From: Bathymodiolus brooksi
Lineage: Eukaryota; Mollusca; Bivalvia; Mytilida; Modiolidae
Length of the DNA: 64,000 nucleotides
Reading direction: 5' to 3'
Assembly (NCBI GenBank): GCA_963680875.1
Contig: OY804588.1
Span: 92,622,233-92,686,232, forward strand
Part shown: positions 28,801-44,385 of the stretch, one piece after another
Numbering within the stretch: the stretch's first letter is position 1
Layout: every line of letters starts with the position of its first letter
Notes under the pieces: generated by a model
Databases searched by the model: none
Told to the model about the DNA's origin: nothing
The model's input: only the letters and a program-made list of their open reading frames with translations
Translations under genes and position numbers: made by a program

Positions 28801-31800
28801 TCTGAAGGATGTAGTACCTAGGTGATTGTATAACACTGTCTGTCACTCTGAAGGACGTAGTACCTAGGTGATTGTATAACACTGCCTGTCACTCTGAAGG
28901 ACGTAGTACCTAGGTGATTGTATAACACTGCCTGTCACTCTGAAGGACGTAGTACCTAGGTGATTGTATAACACTGCCTGTCACTCTGAAGGACGTAGTA
29001 CCTAGGTGATTGTATAACACTGCCTGTCACTCTGAAGGACGTAGTACCTAGGTGATTGTATAACACTGCCTGTCACTCTGAAGGACGTAGTACCTAGGTG
29101 ATTGTATAACACTGCCTGTCACACTGAAGGACGTAGTACCTAGGTGATTGTATAACACTGCCTGTCACTCTGAAGGACGTAGTACCTAGGTGATTGTATA
29201 ACACTGCCTGTCACACTGAAGGACGTAGTACCTAGGTGATTGTATAACACTGCCTGTCACTCTGAAGGACGTAGTACTTAGGTGATTGTATAACACTGCC
29301 TGTCACTCTGAAGGACGTAGTACCTAGGTGATTGTATAACACTGCCTGTCACTCTGAAGGACGTAGTACCGAGGTGATTGTATAACAATGCCTGTCACTC
29401 TGAAGGACGTAGTACTTAGGTGATTGTATAACACTGTCTGTCACTCTGAAGGACGTAGTACCTAGGTGATTGTATAACACTGCCTGTCACTCTGAAGGAC
29501 GTAGTACTTAGGTGATTGTATAACACTGTCTGTCACTCTGAAGGACGTAGTACCTAGGTGATTGTATAACACTGCCTGTCACTCTGAAGGACGTAGTACC
29601 TAGGTGATTGTATAACACTGCCTGTCACTCTGAAGGACGTAGTACTTAGGTGATTGTATAACACTGTCTGTCACTCTGAAGGACGTAGTACTTAGGTGAT
29701 TGTATAACACTGTCTGTCACTCTGAAGGACGTAGTACCGAGGTGATTGTATAACACGGCCTGTCACTCTGAAGGATGTAGTACCTAGGTGATTGTATAAC
29801 ACTGCCTGTCACTCTGAAGGATGTAGTACCGAGGTGATTGTATAACACGGTCTGTCACTCTGAAGGACGTAGTACCTAGGTGATTGTATAACACTGCCTG
29901 TCACTCTGAAGGACGTAGTACCTAGGTGATTGTATAACACGGCCTGTCACTCTGAAGGACGTAGTACCTAGGTGATTGTATAACACTGCCTGTCACTCTG
30001 AAGGACGTAGTACCGAGGTGATTGTATAACACTGCCTGTCACTCTGAAGGACGTAGTACCTAGGTGATTGTATAACACTGTCTGTCACTCTGAAGGACGT
30101 AGTACCGAGGTGATTGTATAACACTGCCTGTCACTCTGAAGGACGTAGTACCTAGGTGATTGTATAACACTGTCTGTCACTCTGAAGGAGGTAGTACCGA
30201 GGTGATTGTATAACACTGCCTGTCACTCTGAAGGACGTAGTACCTAGGTGATTGTATAACACTGCCTGTCACTCTGAAGGACGTAGTACCTAGGTGATTG
30301 TATAACACTGCCTGTCACTCTGAAGGACGTAGTACCTAGGTGATTGTATAACACTGTCTGTCACTCTGAAGGACGTAGTACCTAGGTGATTGTATAACAC
30401 TGCCTGTCACTCTGAAGGACGTAGTACCTAGGTGATTGTATAACACTGCCTGTCACTCTGAAGGACGTAGTACCTAGGTGATTGTATAACACTGCCTTTC
30501 ACTCTGAAGGACGTAGTACCGAGGTGATTGTATAACACTGCCTGTCACTCTGAAGGACGTAGTACCTAGGTGATTGTATAACACTGCCTGTCACTCTGAA
30601 GGACGTAGTACCTAGGTGATTGTATAACACTGCCTGTCACTCTGAAGGACGTAGTACCTAGGTGATTGTATAACACTGCCTGTCACTCTGAAGGACGTAG
30701 TACCTAGGTGATTGTATAACACTGCCTGTCACTCTGAAGGACGTAGTACCTAGGTGATTGTATAACACTGCCTGTCACTCTGAAGGACGTAGTACCTAGG
30801 TGATTGTATAACACTGCCTGTCACTCTGAAGGACGTAGTACCTAGGTGATTGTATAATACTGCCTGTCACACTGAAGGACGTAGTACCTAGGTGATTGTA
30901 TAACACTGCCTGTCACACTGAAGGACGTAGTACCTAGGTGATTGTATAACACTGCCTGTCACTCTGAAGGACGTAGTACCTAGGTGATTGTATAACACTG
31001 TCTGTCACTCTGAAGGACGTAGTACCTAGGTGATTGTATAACACTGCCTGTCACTCTGAAGGATGTAGTACCTAGGTGATTGTATAACACTGCCTGTCAC
31101 TCTGAAGGACGTAGTACCTAGGTGATTGTATAACACTGACTGTCACTCTGAAGGACGTAGTACTTAGGTGATTGTATAACACTGCCTGTCACTCTGAAGG
31201 ACGTAGTACCTAGGTGATTGTATAACACTGCCTGTCACTCTGAAGGATGTAGTACCTAGGTGATTGTATAACACTGCCTGTCACTCTGAAGGACGTAGTA
31301 CCTAGGTGATTGTATAACACTGCCTGTCACTCTGAAGGACGTAGTACCTAGGTGATTGTATAACACTGCCTGTCACTCTGAAGGACGTAGTACCTAGGTG
31401 ATTGTATAACACTGCCTGTCACTCTGAAGGATGTAGTACCTAGGTGATTGTATAACACTGCCTGTCACTCTGAAGGACGTAGTACCTAGGTGATTGTATA
31501 ACACTGCCTGTCACTCTGAAGGACGTAGTACCTAGGTGATTGTATAACACTGCCTGTCACTCTGAAGGACGTAGTACCTAGGTGATTGTATAACACTGCC
31601 TGTCACTCTGAAGGACGTAGTACCTAGGTGATTGTATAACACTGCCTGTCACTCTGAAGGAAGTAGTACTTAGGTGATTGTATAACACTGCCTGTCACTC
31701 TGATGGATGTAGTACCTAGGTGATTGTATAACACTGCCTGTCACTCTGAAGGACGTAGTACCTAGGTGATTGTATAACACTGTCTGTCACTGTGAAGGAC

Positions 31801-33749
31801 GTAGTACCTAGGTGATTGTATAACACTGCCTGTCACTCTGAAGGACGTAGTACCTAGGTGATTGTATAACACTGCCTGTCACTCTGAAGGACGTAGTACC
31901 TAGGTGATTGTATAACACTGTCTGTCACTCTGAAGGATGTAGTACCTAGGTGATTGTATAACAATGCCTGTCACTCTGAAGGATGTAGTACCTAGGTGAT
32001 TGTATAACAATGCCTGTCACTCTGAAGGACGTAGTACCTAGGTGATTGTATAACACTGTCTGTCACTCTGAAGGATGTAGTACCTAGGTGATTGTATAAC
32101 AATGCCTGTCACTCTGAAGGATGTAGTACCTAGGTGATTGTATAACACTGCCTGTCACTCTGAAGGACGTAGTACTTAGGTGATTGTATAACACTGCCTG
32201 TCACTCTGAAGGACGTAGTACCTAGGTGATTGTATAACACTGTCTGTCACTCTGAAGGACGTAGTACCTAGGTGATTGTATAACACTGCCTGTCACTCTG
32301 AAGGATGTAGTACCTAGGTGATTGTATAACACTGCCTGTCACTCTGAAGGACGTAGTACCTAGGTGATTGTATAACACTGCCTGTCACTCTGAAGGACGT
32401 AGTACCTAGGTGATTGTATAACACTGCCTGTCACTCTGAAGGACGTAGTACCTAGGTGATTGTATAACACTGCCTATCACTCTGAAGGACGTAGTACCTA
32501 GGTGATTGTATAACACTGCCTGTCACTCTGAAGGATGTAGTACCTAGGTGATTGTATAACACTGCCTGTCACTCTGAAGGACGTAGTACCTAGGTGATTG
32601 TATAACACTGCCTGTCACTCTGAAGGACGTAGTACCTAGGTGATTGTATAACACTGCCTGTCACTCTGAAGGACGTAGTACCTAGGTGATTGTATAACAC
32701 TGCCTGTCACTCTGAAGGACGTAGTACCTAGGTGATTGTATAACACTGCCTGTCACTCTGAAGGATGTAGTACCTAGGTGATTGTATAACACTGCCTGTC
32801 ACTCTGAAGGACGTAGTACCTAGGTGATTGTATAACACTGCCTGTCACTCTGAAGGACGTAGTACCTAGGTGATTGTATAACACTGTCTGTCACTCTGAA
32901 GGACGTAGTACCTAGGTGATTGTATAACACTGCCTGTCACTCTGAAGGACGTAGTACCTAGGTGATTGTATAACACTGCCTGTCACTCTGAAGGACGTAG
33001 TACCTAGGTGATTGTATAACACTGCCTGTCACTCTGAAGGACGTAGTACCTATTTGATTGTATAACACTGCCTGTCACTCTGAAGGACGTAGTACCTAGG
33101 TGATTGTATAGCACTGCTTGTCACTCTGAAGGACGTAGTACCTAGGTGATTGTATAACACTGCCTGTCACTCTGATGGACGTAGTACCGAGGTGATTGTA
33201 TAACACTGACTGTCACTCTGATGGACGTAGTACCTAGGTGATTGTATAACACTGCCTGTCACTCTGAAGGACGTAGTACCTAGGTGATTGTATAACACTG
33301 CCTGTCACTGTGAAGGACGTAGTACCTAGGTGATTGTATAACACTGCCTGTCACTCTGAAGGACGTAGTACCTAGGTGATTGTATAACACTGCCTGTCAC
33401 TCTGAAGGACGTAGTACCTAGGTGATTGTATAACACTGCCTGTCACTCTGAAGGACGTAGTACCTAGGTGATTGTATAACACTGCCTGTCACTCTGAAGG
33501 ACGTAGTACCTAGGTGATTGTATAACACTGCCTGTCACTCTGAAGGATGTAGTACCTAGGTGATTGTATAACACTGCCTGTCACTCTGAAGGACGTAGTA
33601 CCTAGGTGATTGTATAACACTGCCTGTCACTCTGAAGGACGTAGTACCTAGGTGATTGTATAACACTGCCTGTCACTCTGAAGGACGTAGTACCTAGGTG
33701 ATTGTATAACACTGCCTGTCACTCTGAAGGACGTAGTACCTAGGTGATT

Positions 33750-35930
33750 GTATAACACGGCCTGTCACTCTGAAGGACGTAGTACCTAGGTGATTGTATA
33801 ACACTGCCTGTCACTCTGAAGGACGTAGTACCTAGGTGATTGTATAACACTGCCTGTCACTCTGAAGGACGTAGTACCTAGGTGATTGTATAACACTGCC
33901 TGTCACTCTGAAGGACGTAGTACCTAGGTGATTGTATAACACGGCCTGTCACTCTGAAGGACGTAGTACCTAGGTGATTGTATAACACTGCCTGTCACTC
34001 TGAAGGACGTAGTACCTAGGTGATTGTATAACACTGCCTGTCACTCTGAAGGACGTAGTACCTAGGTGATTGTATAACACGGCCTGTCACTCTGAAGGAC
34101 GTAGTACCTAGGTGATTGTATAACACTGCCTGTCACTCTGAAGGACGTAGTACCTAGGTGATTGTATAACACTGCCTGTCACTCTGAAGGACGTAGTACC
34201 TAGGTGATTGTATAACACTGCCTGTCACTCTGAAGGACGTAGTACCTAGGTGATTGTATAACACTGCCTGTCACTCTGAAGGACGTAGTACCTAGGTGAT
34301 TGTATAACACTGCCTGTCACTCTGAAGGACGTAGTACCTAGGTGATTGTATAACACTGCCTGTCACTCTGAAGGACGTAGTACCTAGGTGATTGTATAAC
34401 ACTGCCTGTCACTCTGAAGGACGTAGTACCTAGGTGATTGTATAACACGGCCTGTCACTCTGAAGGACGTAGTACCTAGGTGATTGTATAACACTGCCTG
34501 TCACTCTGAAGGACGTAGTACCTAGGTGATTGTATAACACGGCCTGTCACTCTGAAGGACGTAGTACCTAGGTGATTGTATAACACTGCCTGTCACTCTG
34601 AAGGACGTAGTACCTAGGTGATTGTATAACACTGCCTGTCACTCTGAAGGACGTAGTATCTAGGTGATTGTATAACACGGCCTGTCACTCTGAAGGACGT
34701 AGTACCTAGGTGATTGTATAACACTGCCTGTCACTCTGAAGGACGTAGTACCTAGGTGATTGTATAACACTGCCTGTCACTCTGAAGGACGTAGTACCTA
34801 GGTGATTGTATAACACGGCCTGTCACTCTGAAGGACGTAGTACCTAGGTGATTGTATAACACTGCCTGTCACTCTGAAGGACGTAGTACCTAGGTGATTG
34901 TATAACACGGCCTGTCACTCTGAAGGACGTAGTACCTAGGTGATTGTATAACACTGCCTGTCACTCTGAAGGACGTAGTACCTAGGTGATTGTATAACAC
35001 TGCCTGTCACTCTGAAGGACGTAGTACCTAGGTGATTGTATAACACGGCCTGTCACTCTGAAGGACGTAGTACCTAGGTGATTGTATAACACTGCCTGTC
35101 ACTCTGAAGGACGTAGTACCTAGGTGATTGTATAACACGGCCTGTCACTCTGAAGGACGTAGTACCTAGGTGATTGTATAACACTGCCTGTCACTCTGAA
35201 GGACGTAGTACCTAGGTGATTGTATAACACTGCCTGTCACTCTGAAGGACGTAGTACCTAGGTGATTGTATAACACTGCCTGTCACTCTGAAGGACGTAG
35301 TACCTAGGTGATTGTATAACACGGCCTGTCACTCTGAAGGACGTAGTACCTAGGTGATTGTATAACACTGCCTGTCACTCTGAAGGACGTAGTACCTAGG
35401 TGATTGTATAACACTGCCTGTCACTCTGAAGGACGTAGTACCTAGGTGATTGTATAACACGGCCTGTCACTCTGAAGGACGTAGTACCTAGGTGATTGTA
35501 TAACACTGCCTGTCACTCTGAAGGACGTAGTACCTAGGTGATTGTATAACACTGCCTGTCACTCTGAAGGACGTAGTACCTAGGTGATTGTATAACACTG
35601 CCTGTCACTCTGAAGGACGTAGTACCTAGGTGATTGTATAACACTGCCTGTCACTCTGAAGGACGTAGTACCTAGGTGATTGTATAACACTGCCTGTCAC
35701 TCTGAAGGACGTAGTACCTAGGTGATTGTATAACACTGCCTGTCACTCTGAAGGACGTAGTACCTAGGTGATTGTATAACACTGCCTGTCACTCTGAAGG
35801 ACGTAGTACCTAGGTGATTGTATAACACGGCCTGTCACTCTGAAGGACGTAGTACCTAGGTGATTGTATAACACTGCCTGTCACTCTGAAGGACGTAGTA
35901 CCTAGGTGATTGTATAACACGGCCTGTCAC
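33750..35930. repeat. 30-unit (1380-bp) higher-order repeat seen through CACGG units
   Basis: Units with G at position 42 (CACGGCC) occur at spacings of 4, 3, 8, 2, 3, 3, 2, 3, 2, 4, 3, 8 and 2 units, from 33759 to 35921. The series 4-3-8-2 appears at both ends, displaced by 1380 bp or 30 units. Apart from this mark the region is close to consensus. Confidence 0.7.
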
Positions 35931-38900
35931 TCTGAAGGACGTAGTACCGAGGTGATTGTATAACACTGCCTGTCACTCTGAAGGACGTAGTACCGAGGTG
36001 ATTGTATAACACTGCCTGTCACTCTGAAGGATGTAGTACCTAGGTGATTGTATAACACTGCCTGTCACTCTGAAGGAGGTAGTACCGAGGTGATTGTATA
36101 ACACTGCCTGTCACTCTGAAGGACGTAGTACCTAGGTGATTGTATAACACTGCCTGTCACTCTGAAGGATGTAGTACCTAGGTGATTGTATAACACTGCC
36201 TGTCACTCTGAAGGACGTAGTACCTAGGTGATTGTATAACATTGCCTGTCACTCTGAAGGAGGTAGTACCGAGGTGATTGTATAACACTGCCTGACACTC
36301 TGAAGGACGTAGTACCTAGGTGATTGTATAACACTGCCTGTCACTCTGAAGGACGTAGTACCTAGGTGATTGTATAACACTGCCTGTCACTGTGAAGGAC
36401 GTAGTACCTAGGTGATTGTATAACACTGCCTGTCACTCTGAAGGACGTAGTACCTAGGTGATTGTATAACACGGCCTGTCACTCTGAAGGACGTAGTACC
36501 TAGGTGATTGTATAACACGGCCTGTCACTCTGAAGGACGTAGTACCTAGGTGATTGTATAACACTGCCTGTCACTCTGAAGGACGTAGTACCTAGGTGAT
36601 TGTATAACACTGTCTGTCACTCTGAAGGACGTAGTACCTAGGTGATTGTATAACACTGCCTGTCACTCTGAAGGACGTAGTACCTAGGTGATTGTATAAC
36701 ACTGCCTGTCACTCTGAAGGACGTAGTACCTAGGTGATTGTATAACACTGCCTGTCACTCTGAAGGACGTAGTACCTAGGTGATTGTATAACACTGCCTG
36801 TCACTCTGAAGGACGTAGTACCTAGGTGATTGTATAACACTGCCTGTCACTCTGTAGGACGTAGTACCTAGGTGATTGTATAACACTGCCTGTCACACTG
36901 AAGGACGTAGTACCTAGGTGATTGTATAACACTGCCTGTCACTCTGAAGGACGTAGTACCTAGGTGATTGTATAACACTGCCTGTCACTCTGAAGGACGT
37001 AGTACCTAGGTGATTGTATAACACTGCCTGTCACTCTGAAGGACGTAGTACCTAGGTGATTGTATAACACGGCCTGTCACTCTGAAGGACGTAGTACCTA
37101 GGTGATTGTATAACACTGCCTGTCACTCTGAAGGACGTAGTACCGAGGTGATTGTATAACACTGCCTGTCACTCTGAAGGACGTAGTACCTAGGTGATTG
37201 TATAACACTGCCTGTCACTGTGAAGGATGTAGTACCTAGGTGATTGTATAACACTGCCTGTCACTCTGAAGGACGTAGTACCGAGGTGATTGTATAACAC
37301 TGCCTGTCACTCTGAAGGACGTAGTACCGAGGTGATTGTATAGCACTGCCTGTCACTCTGAAGGACGTAGTACCTAGGTGATTGTATAACACTGCCTGTC
37401 ACTGTGAAGGATGTAGTACCTAGGTGATTGTATAACACTGCCTGTCACTCTGAAGGACGTAGTACCGAGGTGATTGTATAACACTGCCTGTCACTCTGAA
37501 GGACGTAGTACCTAGGTGATTGTATAACACTGCCTGTCACTCTGAAGGATGTAGTACCGAGGTGATTGTATAACACTGCCTGTCACTCTGAAGGACGTAG
37601 TACCTAGGTGATTGTATAACACTGCCTGTCACTCTGAAGGACGTAGTACCTAGGTGATTGTATAACACTGCCTGTCACACTGAAGGACGTAGTACCTAGG
37701 TGATTGTATAACACTGCCTGTCACTCTGAAGGACGTAGTACCTAGGTGATTGTATAACACTGCCTGTCACTCTGAAGGACGTAGTACCTAGGTGATTGTA
37801 TAACACTGCCTGTCACTCTGAAGGACGTAGTACCTAGGTGATTGTATAACACTGCCTGTCACTCTGAAGGACGTAGTACTTAGGTGATTGTATAACACTG
37901 CCTGTCACTCTGAAGGACGTAGTACCTAGGTGATTGTATAACACTGCCTGTCACTCTGAAGGACGTAGTACCTAGGTGATTGTATAACACTGTCTGTCAC
38001 TCTGAAGGACGTAGTACCTAGGTGATTGTATAACACTGCCTGTCACTGTGAAGGACGTAGTACCTAGGTGATTGTATAACACTGTCTGTCACTCTGAAGG
38101 ACGTAGTACCTAGGTGATTGTATAACACTGCCTGTCACTCTGAAGGACGTAGTACCTAGGTGATTGTATAACACTGCCTGTCACTCTGAAGGACGTAGTA
38201 CTTAGGTGATTGTATAACACTGCCTGTCACTCTGAAGGATGTAGTACCTAGGTGATTGTATAACACTGACTGTCACTCTGAAGGACGTAGGACCGAGGTG
38301 ATTGTATAACACGGCCTGTCACTCTGAAGGACGTAGTACCGAGGTGATTGTATAACACTGCCTGTCACTCTGAAGGACGTAGTACCTAGGTGATTGTATA
38401 ACACTGCCTGTCACTCTGAAGGACGTAGTACCTAGGTGATTGTATAACACTGTCTGTCACACTGAAGGAGGTAGTACCTAGGTGATTGTATAACACTGCC
38501 TGTCACTCTGAAGGACGTAGTACCGAGGTGATTGTATAACACTGCCTGTCACTCTGAAGGACGTAGTACCTAGGTGATTGTATAACACTGACTGTCACTC
38601 TGAAGGACGTAGTACCTAGGTGATTGTATAACACTGCCTGTCACTCTGAAGGACGTAGTACCTAGGTGATTGTATAACACTGACTGTCACTCTGAAGGAC
38701 GTAGTACCTAGGTGATTGTATAACACTGCCTGTCACTCTGAAGGACGTAGTACCTAGGTGATTGTATAACACTGCCTGTCACTCTGAAGGACGTAGTACC
38801 GAGGTGATTGTATAACACTGCCTGTCACTCTGAAGGACGTAGTACCTAGGTGATTGTATAACACTGCCTGTCACTCTGAAGGACGTAGTACCTAGGTGAT

Positions 38901-38989
38901 TGTATAACACTGCCTGTCACTCTGAAGGACGTAGTACCTAGGTGATTGTATAACACTGCCTGTCACTCTGAAGGACGTAGTACCTAGGT

Positions 38990-39910
38990 GATTGTATAAC
39001 ACGGCCTGTCACTGTGAAGGATGTAGTACCTAGGTGATTGTATAACACTGCCTGTCACTCTGAAGGACGTAGTACCGAGGTGATTGTATAACACTGCCTG
39101 TCACTCTGAAGGACGTAGTACCTAGGTGATTGTATAACACTGCCTGTCACTCTGAAGGACGTAGTACCTAGGTGATTGTATAACACTGCCTGTCACTGTG
39201 AAGGACGTAGTACCTAGGTGATTGTATAACACTGCCTGTCACTCTGAAGGACGTAGTACCTAGGTGATTGTATAACACTGCCTGTCACTCTGAAGGACGT
39301 AGTACCTAGGTGATTGTATAACACTGCCTGTCACTCTGAAGGACGTAGTACCTAGGTGATTGTATAACACTGCCTGTCACTCTGAAGGACGTAGTACCTA
39401 GGTGATTGTATAACACTGCCTGTCACTCTGAAGGACGTAGTACCTAGGTGATTGTATAACACGGCCTGTCACTGTGAAGGATGTAGTACCTAGGTGATTG
39501 TATAACACTGCCTGTCACTCTGAAGGACGTAGTACCGAGGTGATTGTATAACACTGCCTGTCACTCTGAAGGACGTAGTACCTAGGTGATTGTATAACAC
39601 TGCCTGTCACTCTGAAGGACGTAGTACCTAGGTGATTGTATAACACTGCCTGTCACTGTGAAGGACGTAGTACCTAGGTGATTGTATAACACTGCCTGTC
39701 ACTCTGAAGGACGTAGTACCTAGGTGATTGTATAACACTGCCTGTCACTCTGAAGGACGTAGTACCTAGGTGATTGTATAACACTGCCTGTCACTCTGAA
39801 GGACGTAGTACCTAGGTGATTGTATAACACTGCCTGTCACTCTGAAGGACGTAGTACCTAGGTGATTGTATAACACTGCCTGTCACTCTGAAGGACGTAG
39901 TACCTAGGTG
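38990..39910. repeat. 10-unit (460-bp) tandem duplication
   Basis: A unit combining CACGGCC, CACTGTG and GGATGTAG starts near 39001 and recurs near 39461, exactly 10 units later. It is followed in each case by an ACCGAG unit and a later CACTGTG unit in the same relative places. Confidence 0.75.
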
Positions 39911-42900
39911 ATTGTATAACACTGCCTGTCACTCTGAAGGACGTAGTACCTAGGTGATTGTATAACACGGCCTGTCACTCTGAAGGACGTAGTACCTAGG
40001 TGATTGTATAACACTGCCTGTCACTCTGAAGGACGTAGTACCGAGGTGATTGTATAACACTGCCTGTCACTGTGAAGGACGTAGTACATAGGTCATTGTA
40101 TAACACTGCCTCTCACACTGAAGGACGTAGTACCTAGGTGATTGTATAACACTGCCTGTCACACTGAAGGACGTAGTACCTAGGTGATTGTATAACACTG
40201 CCTGTCACTCTGAAGGACGTAGTACCTAGGTGATTGTATAACACTGCCTGTCACTGTGAAGGACGTAGTACCTAGGTGATTGTATAACACTGCCTGTCAC
40301 TCTGAAGGACGTAGTACCTAGGTGATTGTATAACACTGCCTGTCACTCTGAAGGACGTAGTACCTAGGTGATTGTATAACACTGCCTGTCACTCTGAAGG
40401 ATGTAGTACTTAGGTGATTGTATAACACTGTCTGTCACTCTGAAGGACGTAGTACCTAGGTGATTGTATAACACTGCCTGTCACTCTGAAGGACGTAGTA
40501 CCTAGGTGATTGTATAACACTGTCTGTCACTCTGAAGGATGTAGTACTTAGGTGATTGTATAACACTGCCTGTCACTCTGAAGGATGTAGTACTTAGGTG
40601 ATTGTATAACACTGCCTGTCACTCTGAAGGATGTAGTACTTAGGTGATTGTATAACACTGTCTGTCACTCTGAAGGACGTAGTACCTAGGTGATTGTATA
40701 ACACTGCCTGTCACTCTGAAGGACGTAGTACCTAGGTGATTGTATAACACTGCCTGTCACTCTGAAGGATGTAGTACTTAGGTGATTGTATAACACTGTC
40801 TGTCACTCTGAAGGACGTAGTACCTAGGTGATTGTATAACACTGCCTGTCAATCTGAAGGATGTAGTACCTAGGTGATTGTATAACACTGTCTGTCACTC
40901 TGAAGGACGTAGTACCTAGGTGATTGTATAACACTGTCTGTCACTCTGAAGGATGTAGTACCTAGGTGATTGTATAGCACTGCCTGTCACTGTGAAGGAT
41001 GTAGTACCTAGGTGATTGTATAACACTGCCTGTCACTCTGAAGGATGTAGTACCTAGGTGATTGTATAACACTGTCTGTCACTCTGAAGGACGTAGTACC
41101 TAGGTGATTGTATAACACTGCCTGTCACTCTGAAGGATGTAGTACCTAGGTGATTGTATAACACTGCCTGTCACTCTGAAGGATGTAGTACCTAGGTGAT
41201 TGTATAACACTGCCTGTCACTCTGAAGGATGTAGTACCTAGGTGATTGTATAACAATGCCTGTCACTCTGAAGGACGTAGTACCTAGGTGATTGTATAAC
41301 ACTGCCTGTCACTCTGAAGGACGTAGTACCTAGGTGATTGTATAACACTGCCTGTCACTGTGAAGGACGTAGTACCGAGGTGATTGTATAACACGGCCTG
41401 TCACCCTGAAGGACGTAGTACCTAGGTGATTGTATAACACTGCCTGTCACTCTGATGGACGTAGTACCTAGGTGATTGTATAACACTGCCTGTCACTCTG
41501 AAGGACGTAGTACCTAGGTGATTGTATAACACTGCCTGTCACTCTGAAGGACGTAGTACCTAGGTGATTGTATAACACTGCCTGTCACTCTGAAGGACGT
41601 AGTACCTAGGTGATTGTATAACACTGCCTGTCACTCTGAAGGACGTAGTACTTAGGTGATTGTATAACACTGCCTGTCACTGTGAAGGACGTAGTACCGA
41701 GGTGATTGTATAACACTGCCTGTCACTCTGAAGGACGTAGTACCTAGGTGATTGTATAACACTGCCTGTCACTCTGAAGGACGTAGTACCTAGGTGATTG
41801 TATAACACTGCCTGTCACTCTGAAGGACGTAGTACTTAGGTGATTGTATAACACTGCCTGTCACTCTGAAGGATGTAGTACTTAGGTGATTGTATAACAC
41901 TGACTGTCACTCTGAAGGACGTAGTACCTAGGTGATTGTATAACACTGCCTGTCACTCTGAAGGACGTAGTACCTAGGTGATTGTATAACACTGCCTGTC
42001 ACTCTGAAGGACGTAGTACCTAGGTGATTGTATAACACTGCCTGTCACTGTGAAGGACGTAGTACCTAGGTGATTGTATAACACTGCCTGTCACTCTGAA
42101 GGACGTAGTACCTAGGTGATTGTATAACACTGCCTGTCACTCTGAAGGACGTAGTACCTAGGTGATTGTATAACACTGCCTGTCACTCTGAAGGACGTAG
42201 TACCTAGGTGATTGTATAACACTGCCTGTCACTCTGAAGGACGTAGTACCTAGGTGATTGTATAACACTGCCTGTCACTCTGAAGGACGTAGTACCTAGG
42301 TGATTGTATAACACTGCCTGTCACTCTGAAGGACGTAGTACCTAGGTGATTGTATAACACGGCCTGTCACTCTGAAGGACGTAGTACCTAGGTGATTGTA
42401 TAACACTGCCTGTCACTCTGAAGGACGTAGTACCGAGGTGATTGTATAACACTGCCTGTCACTGTGAAGGACGTAGTACATAGGTCATTGTATAACACTG
42501 CCTCTCACACTGAAGGACGTAGTACCTAGGTGATTGTATAACCCTGCCTGTCACACTGAAGGACGTAGTACCTAGGTGATTGTATAACACTGCCTGTCAC
42601 TCTGAAGGACGTAGTACCTAGGTGATTGTATAACACTGCCTGTCACTGTGAAGGACGTAGTACCTAGGTGATTGTATAACACTGCCTGTCACTCTGAAGG
42701 ACGTAGTACCTAGGTGATTGTATAACACTGCCTGTCACTCTGAAGGACGTAGTACCTAGGTGATTGTATAACACTGCCTGTCACTCTGAAGGATGTAGTA
42801 CTTAGGTGATTGTATAACACTGTCTGTCACTCTGAAGGACGTAGTACCTAGGTGATTGTATAACACTGCCTGTCACTCTGAAGGACGTAGTACCTAGGTG

Positions 42901-44385
42901 ATTGTATAACACTGTCTGTCACTCTGAAGGATGTAGTACTTAGGTGATTGCATAACACTGCCTGTCACTCTGAAGGATGTAGTACTTAGGTGATTGTATA
43001 ACACTGCCTGTCACTCTGAAGGATGTAGTACTTAGGTGATTGTATAACACTGTCTGTCACTCTGAAGGACGTAGTACCTAGGTGATTGTATAACACTGCC
43101 TGTCACTCTGAAGGACGTAGTACCTAGGTGATTGTATAACACTGCCTGTCACTCTGAAGGATGTAGTACTTAGGTGATTGTATAACACTGTCTGTCACTC
43201 TGAAGGACGTAGTACCTAGGTGATTGTATAACACTGCCTGTCAATCTGAAGGATGTAGTACCTAGGTGATTGTATAACACTGTCTGTCACTCTGAAGGAC
43301 GTAGTACCTAGGTGATTGTATAACACTGCCTGTCACTCTGAAGGATGTAGTACCTAGGTGATTGTATAGCACTGCCTGTCACTGTGAAGGATGTAGTACC
43401 TAGGTGATTGTATAACACTGCCTGTCACTCTGAAGGATGTAGTACCTAGGTGATTGTATAACACTGTCTGTCACTCTGAAGGACGTAGTACCTAGGTGAT
43501 TGTATAACACTGCCTGTCACTCTGAAGGATGTAGTACCTAGGTGATTGTATAACACTGCCTGTCACTCTGAAGGATGTAGTACCTAGGTGATTGTATAAC
43601 ACTGCCTGTCACTCTGAAGGATGTAGTACCTAGGTGATTGTATAACAATGCCTGTCACTCTGAAGGACGTAGTACCTAGGTGATTGTATAACACTGCCTG
43701 TCACTCTGAAGGACGTAGTACCTAGGTGATTGTATAACACTGCCTGTCACTGTGAAGGACGTAGTACCGAGGTGATTGTATAACACGGCCTGTCACCCTG
43801 AAGGACGTAGTACCTAGGTGATTGTATAACACTGCCTGTCACTCTGATGGACGTAGTACCTAGGTGATTGTATAACACTGCCTGTCACTCTGAAGGACGT
43901 AGTACCTAGGTGATTGTATAACACTGCCTGTCACTCTGAAGGACGTAGTACCTAGGTGATTGTATAACACTGCCTGTCACTCTGAAGGACGTAGTACCTA
44001 GGTGATTGTATAACACTGCCTGTCACTCTGAAGGACGTAGTACTTAGGTGATTGTATAACACTGCCTGTCACTCTGAAGGACGTAGTACCGAGGTGATTG
44101 TATAACACTGCCTGTCACTCTGAAGGACGTAGTACCTAGGTGATTGTATAACACGGCCTGTCACTCTGAAGGACGTAGTACCTAGGTGATTGTATAACAC
44201 TGCCTGTCACTCTGAAGGACGTAGTACTTAGGTGATTGTATAACACTGCCTGTCACTCTGAAGGATGTAGTACTTAGGTGATTGTATAACACTGACTGTC
44301 ACTCTGAAGGACGTAGTACCTAGGTGATTGTATAACACTGCCTGTCACTCTGAAGGACGTAGTACCTAGGTGATTGTATAACACT
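39600..44385. repeat. 52-unit (2392-bp) tandem duplication
   Basis: Two adjacent blocks of about 39600-41992 and 41993-44385 match at a 2392-bp offset. The best mark is a unit reading ACATAGGTCATT at 40086 and 42478, followed each time by a CTCTCACAC unit. CACGGCCTGTCACCC occurs at 41391 and 43783. A few private differences have built up, for example CACTGTG near 41690 against CACTCTG near 44082. A further partial copy begins at 45761 (43 units after 43783). Confidence 0.8.
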
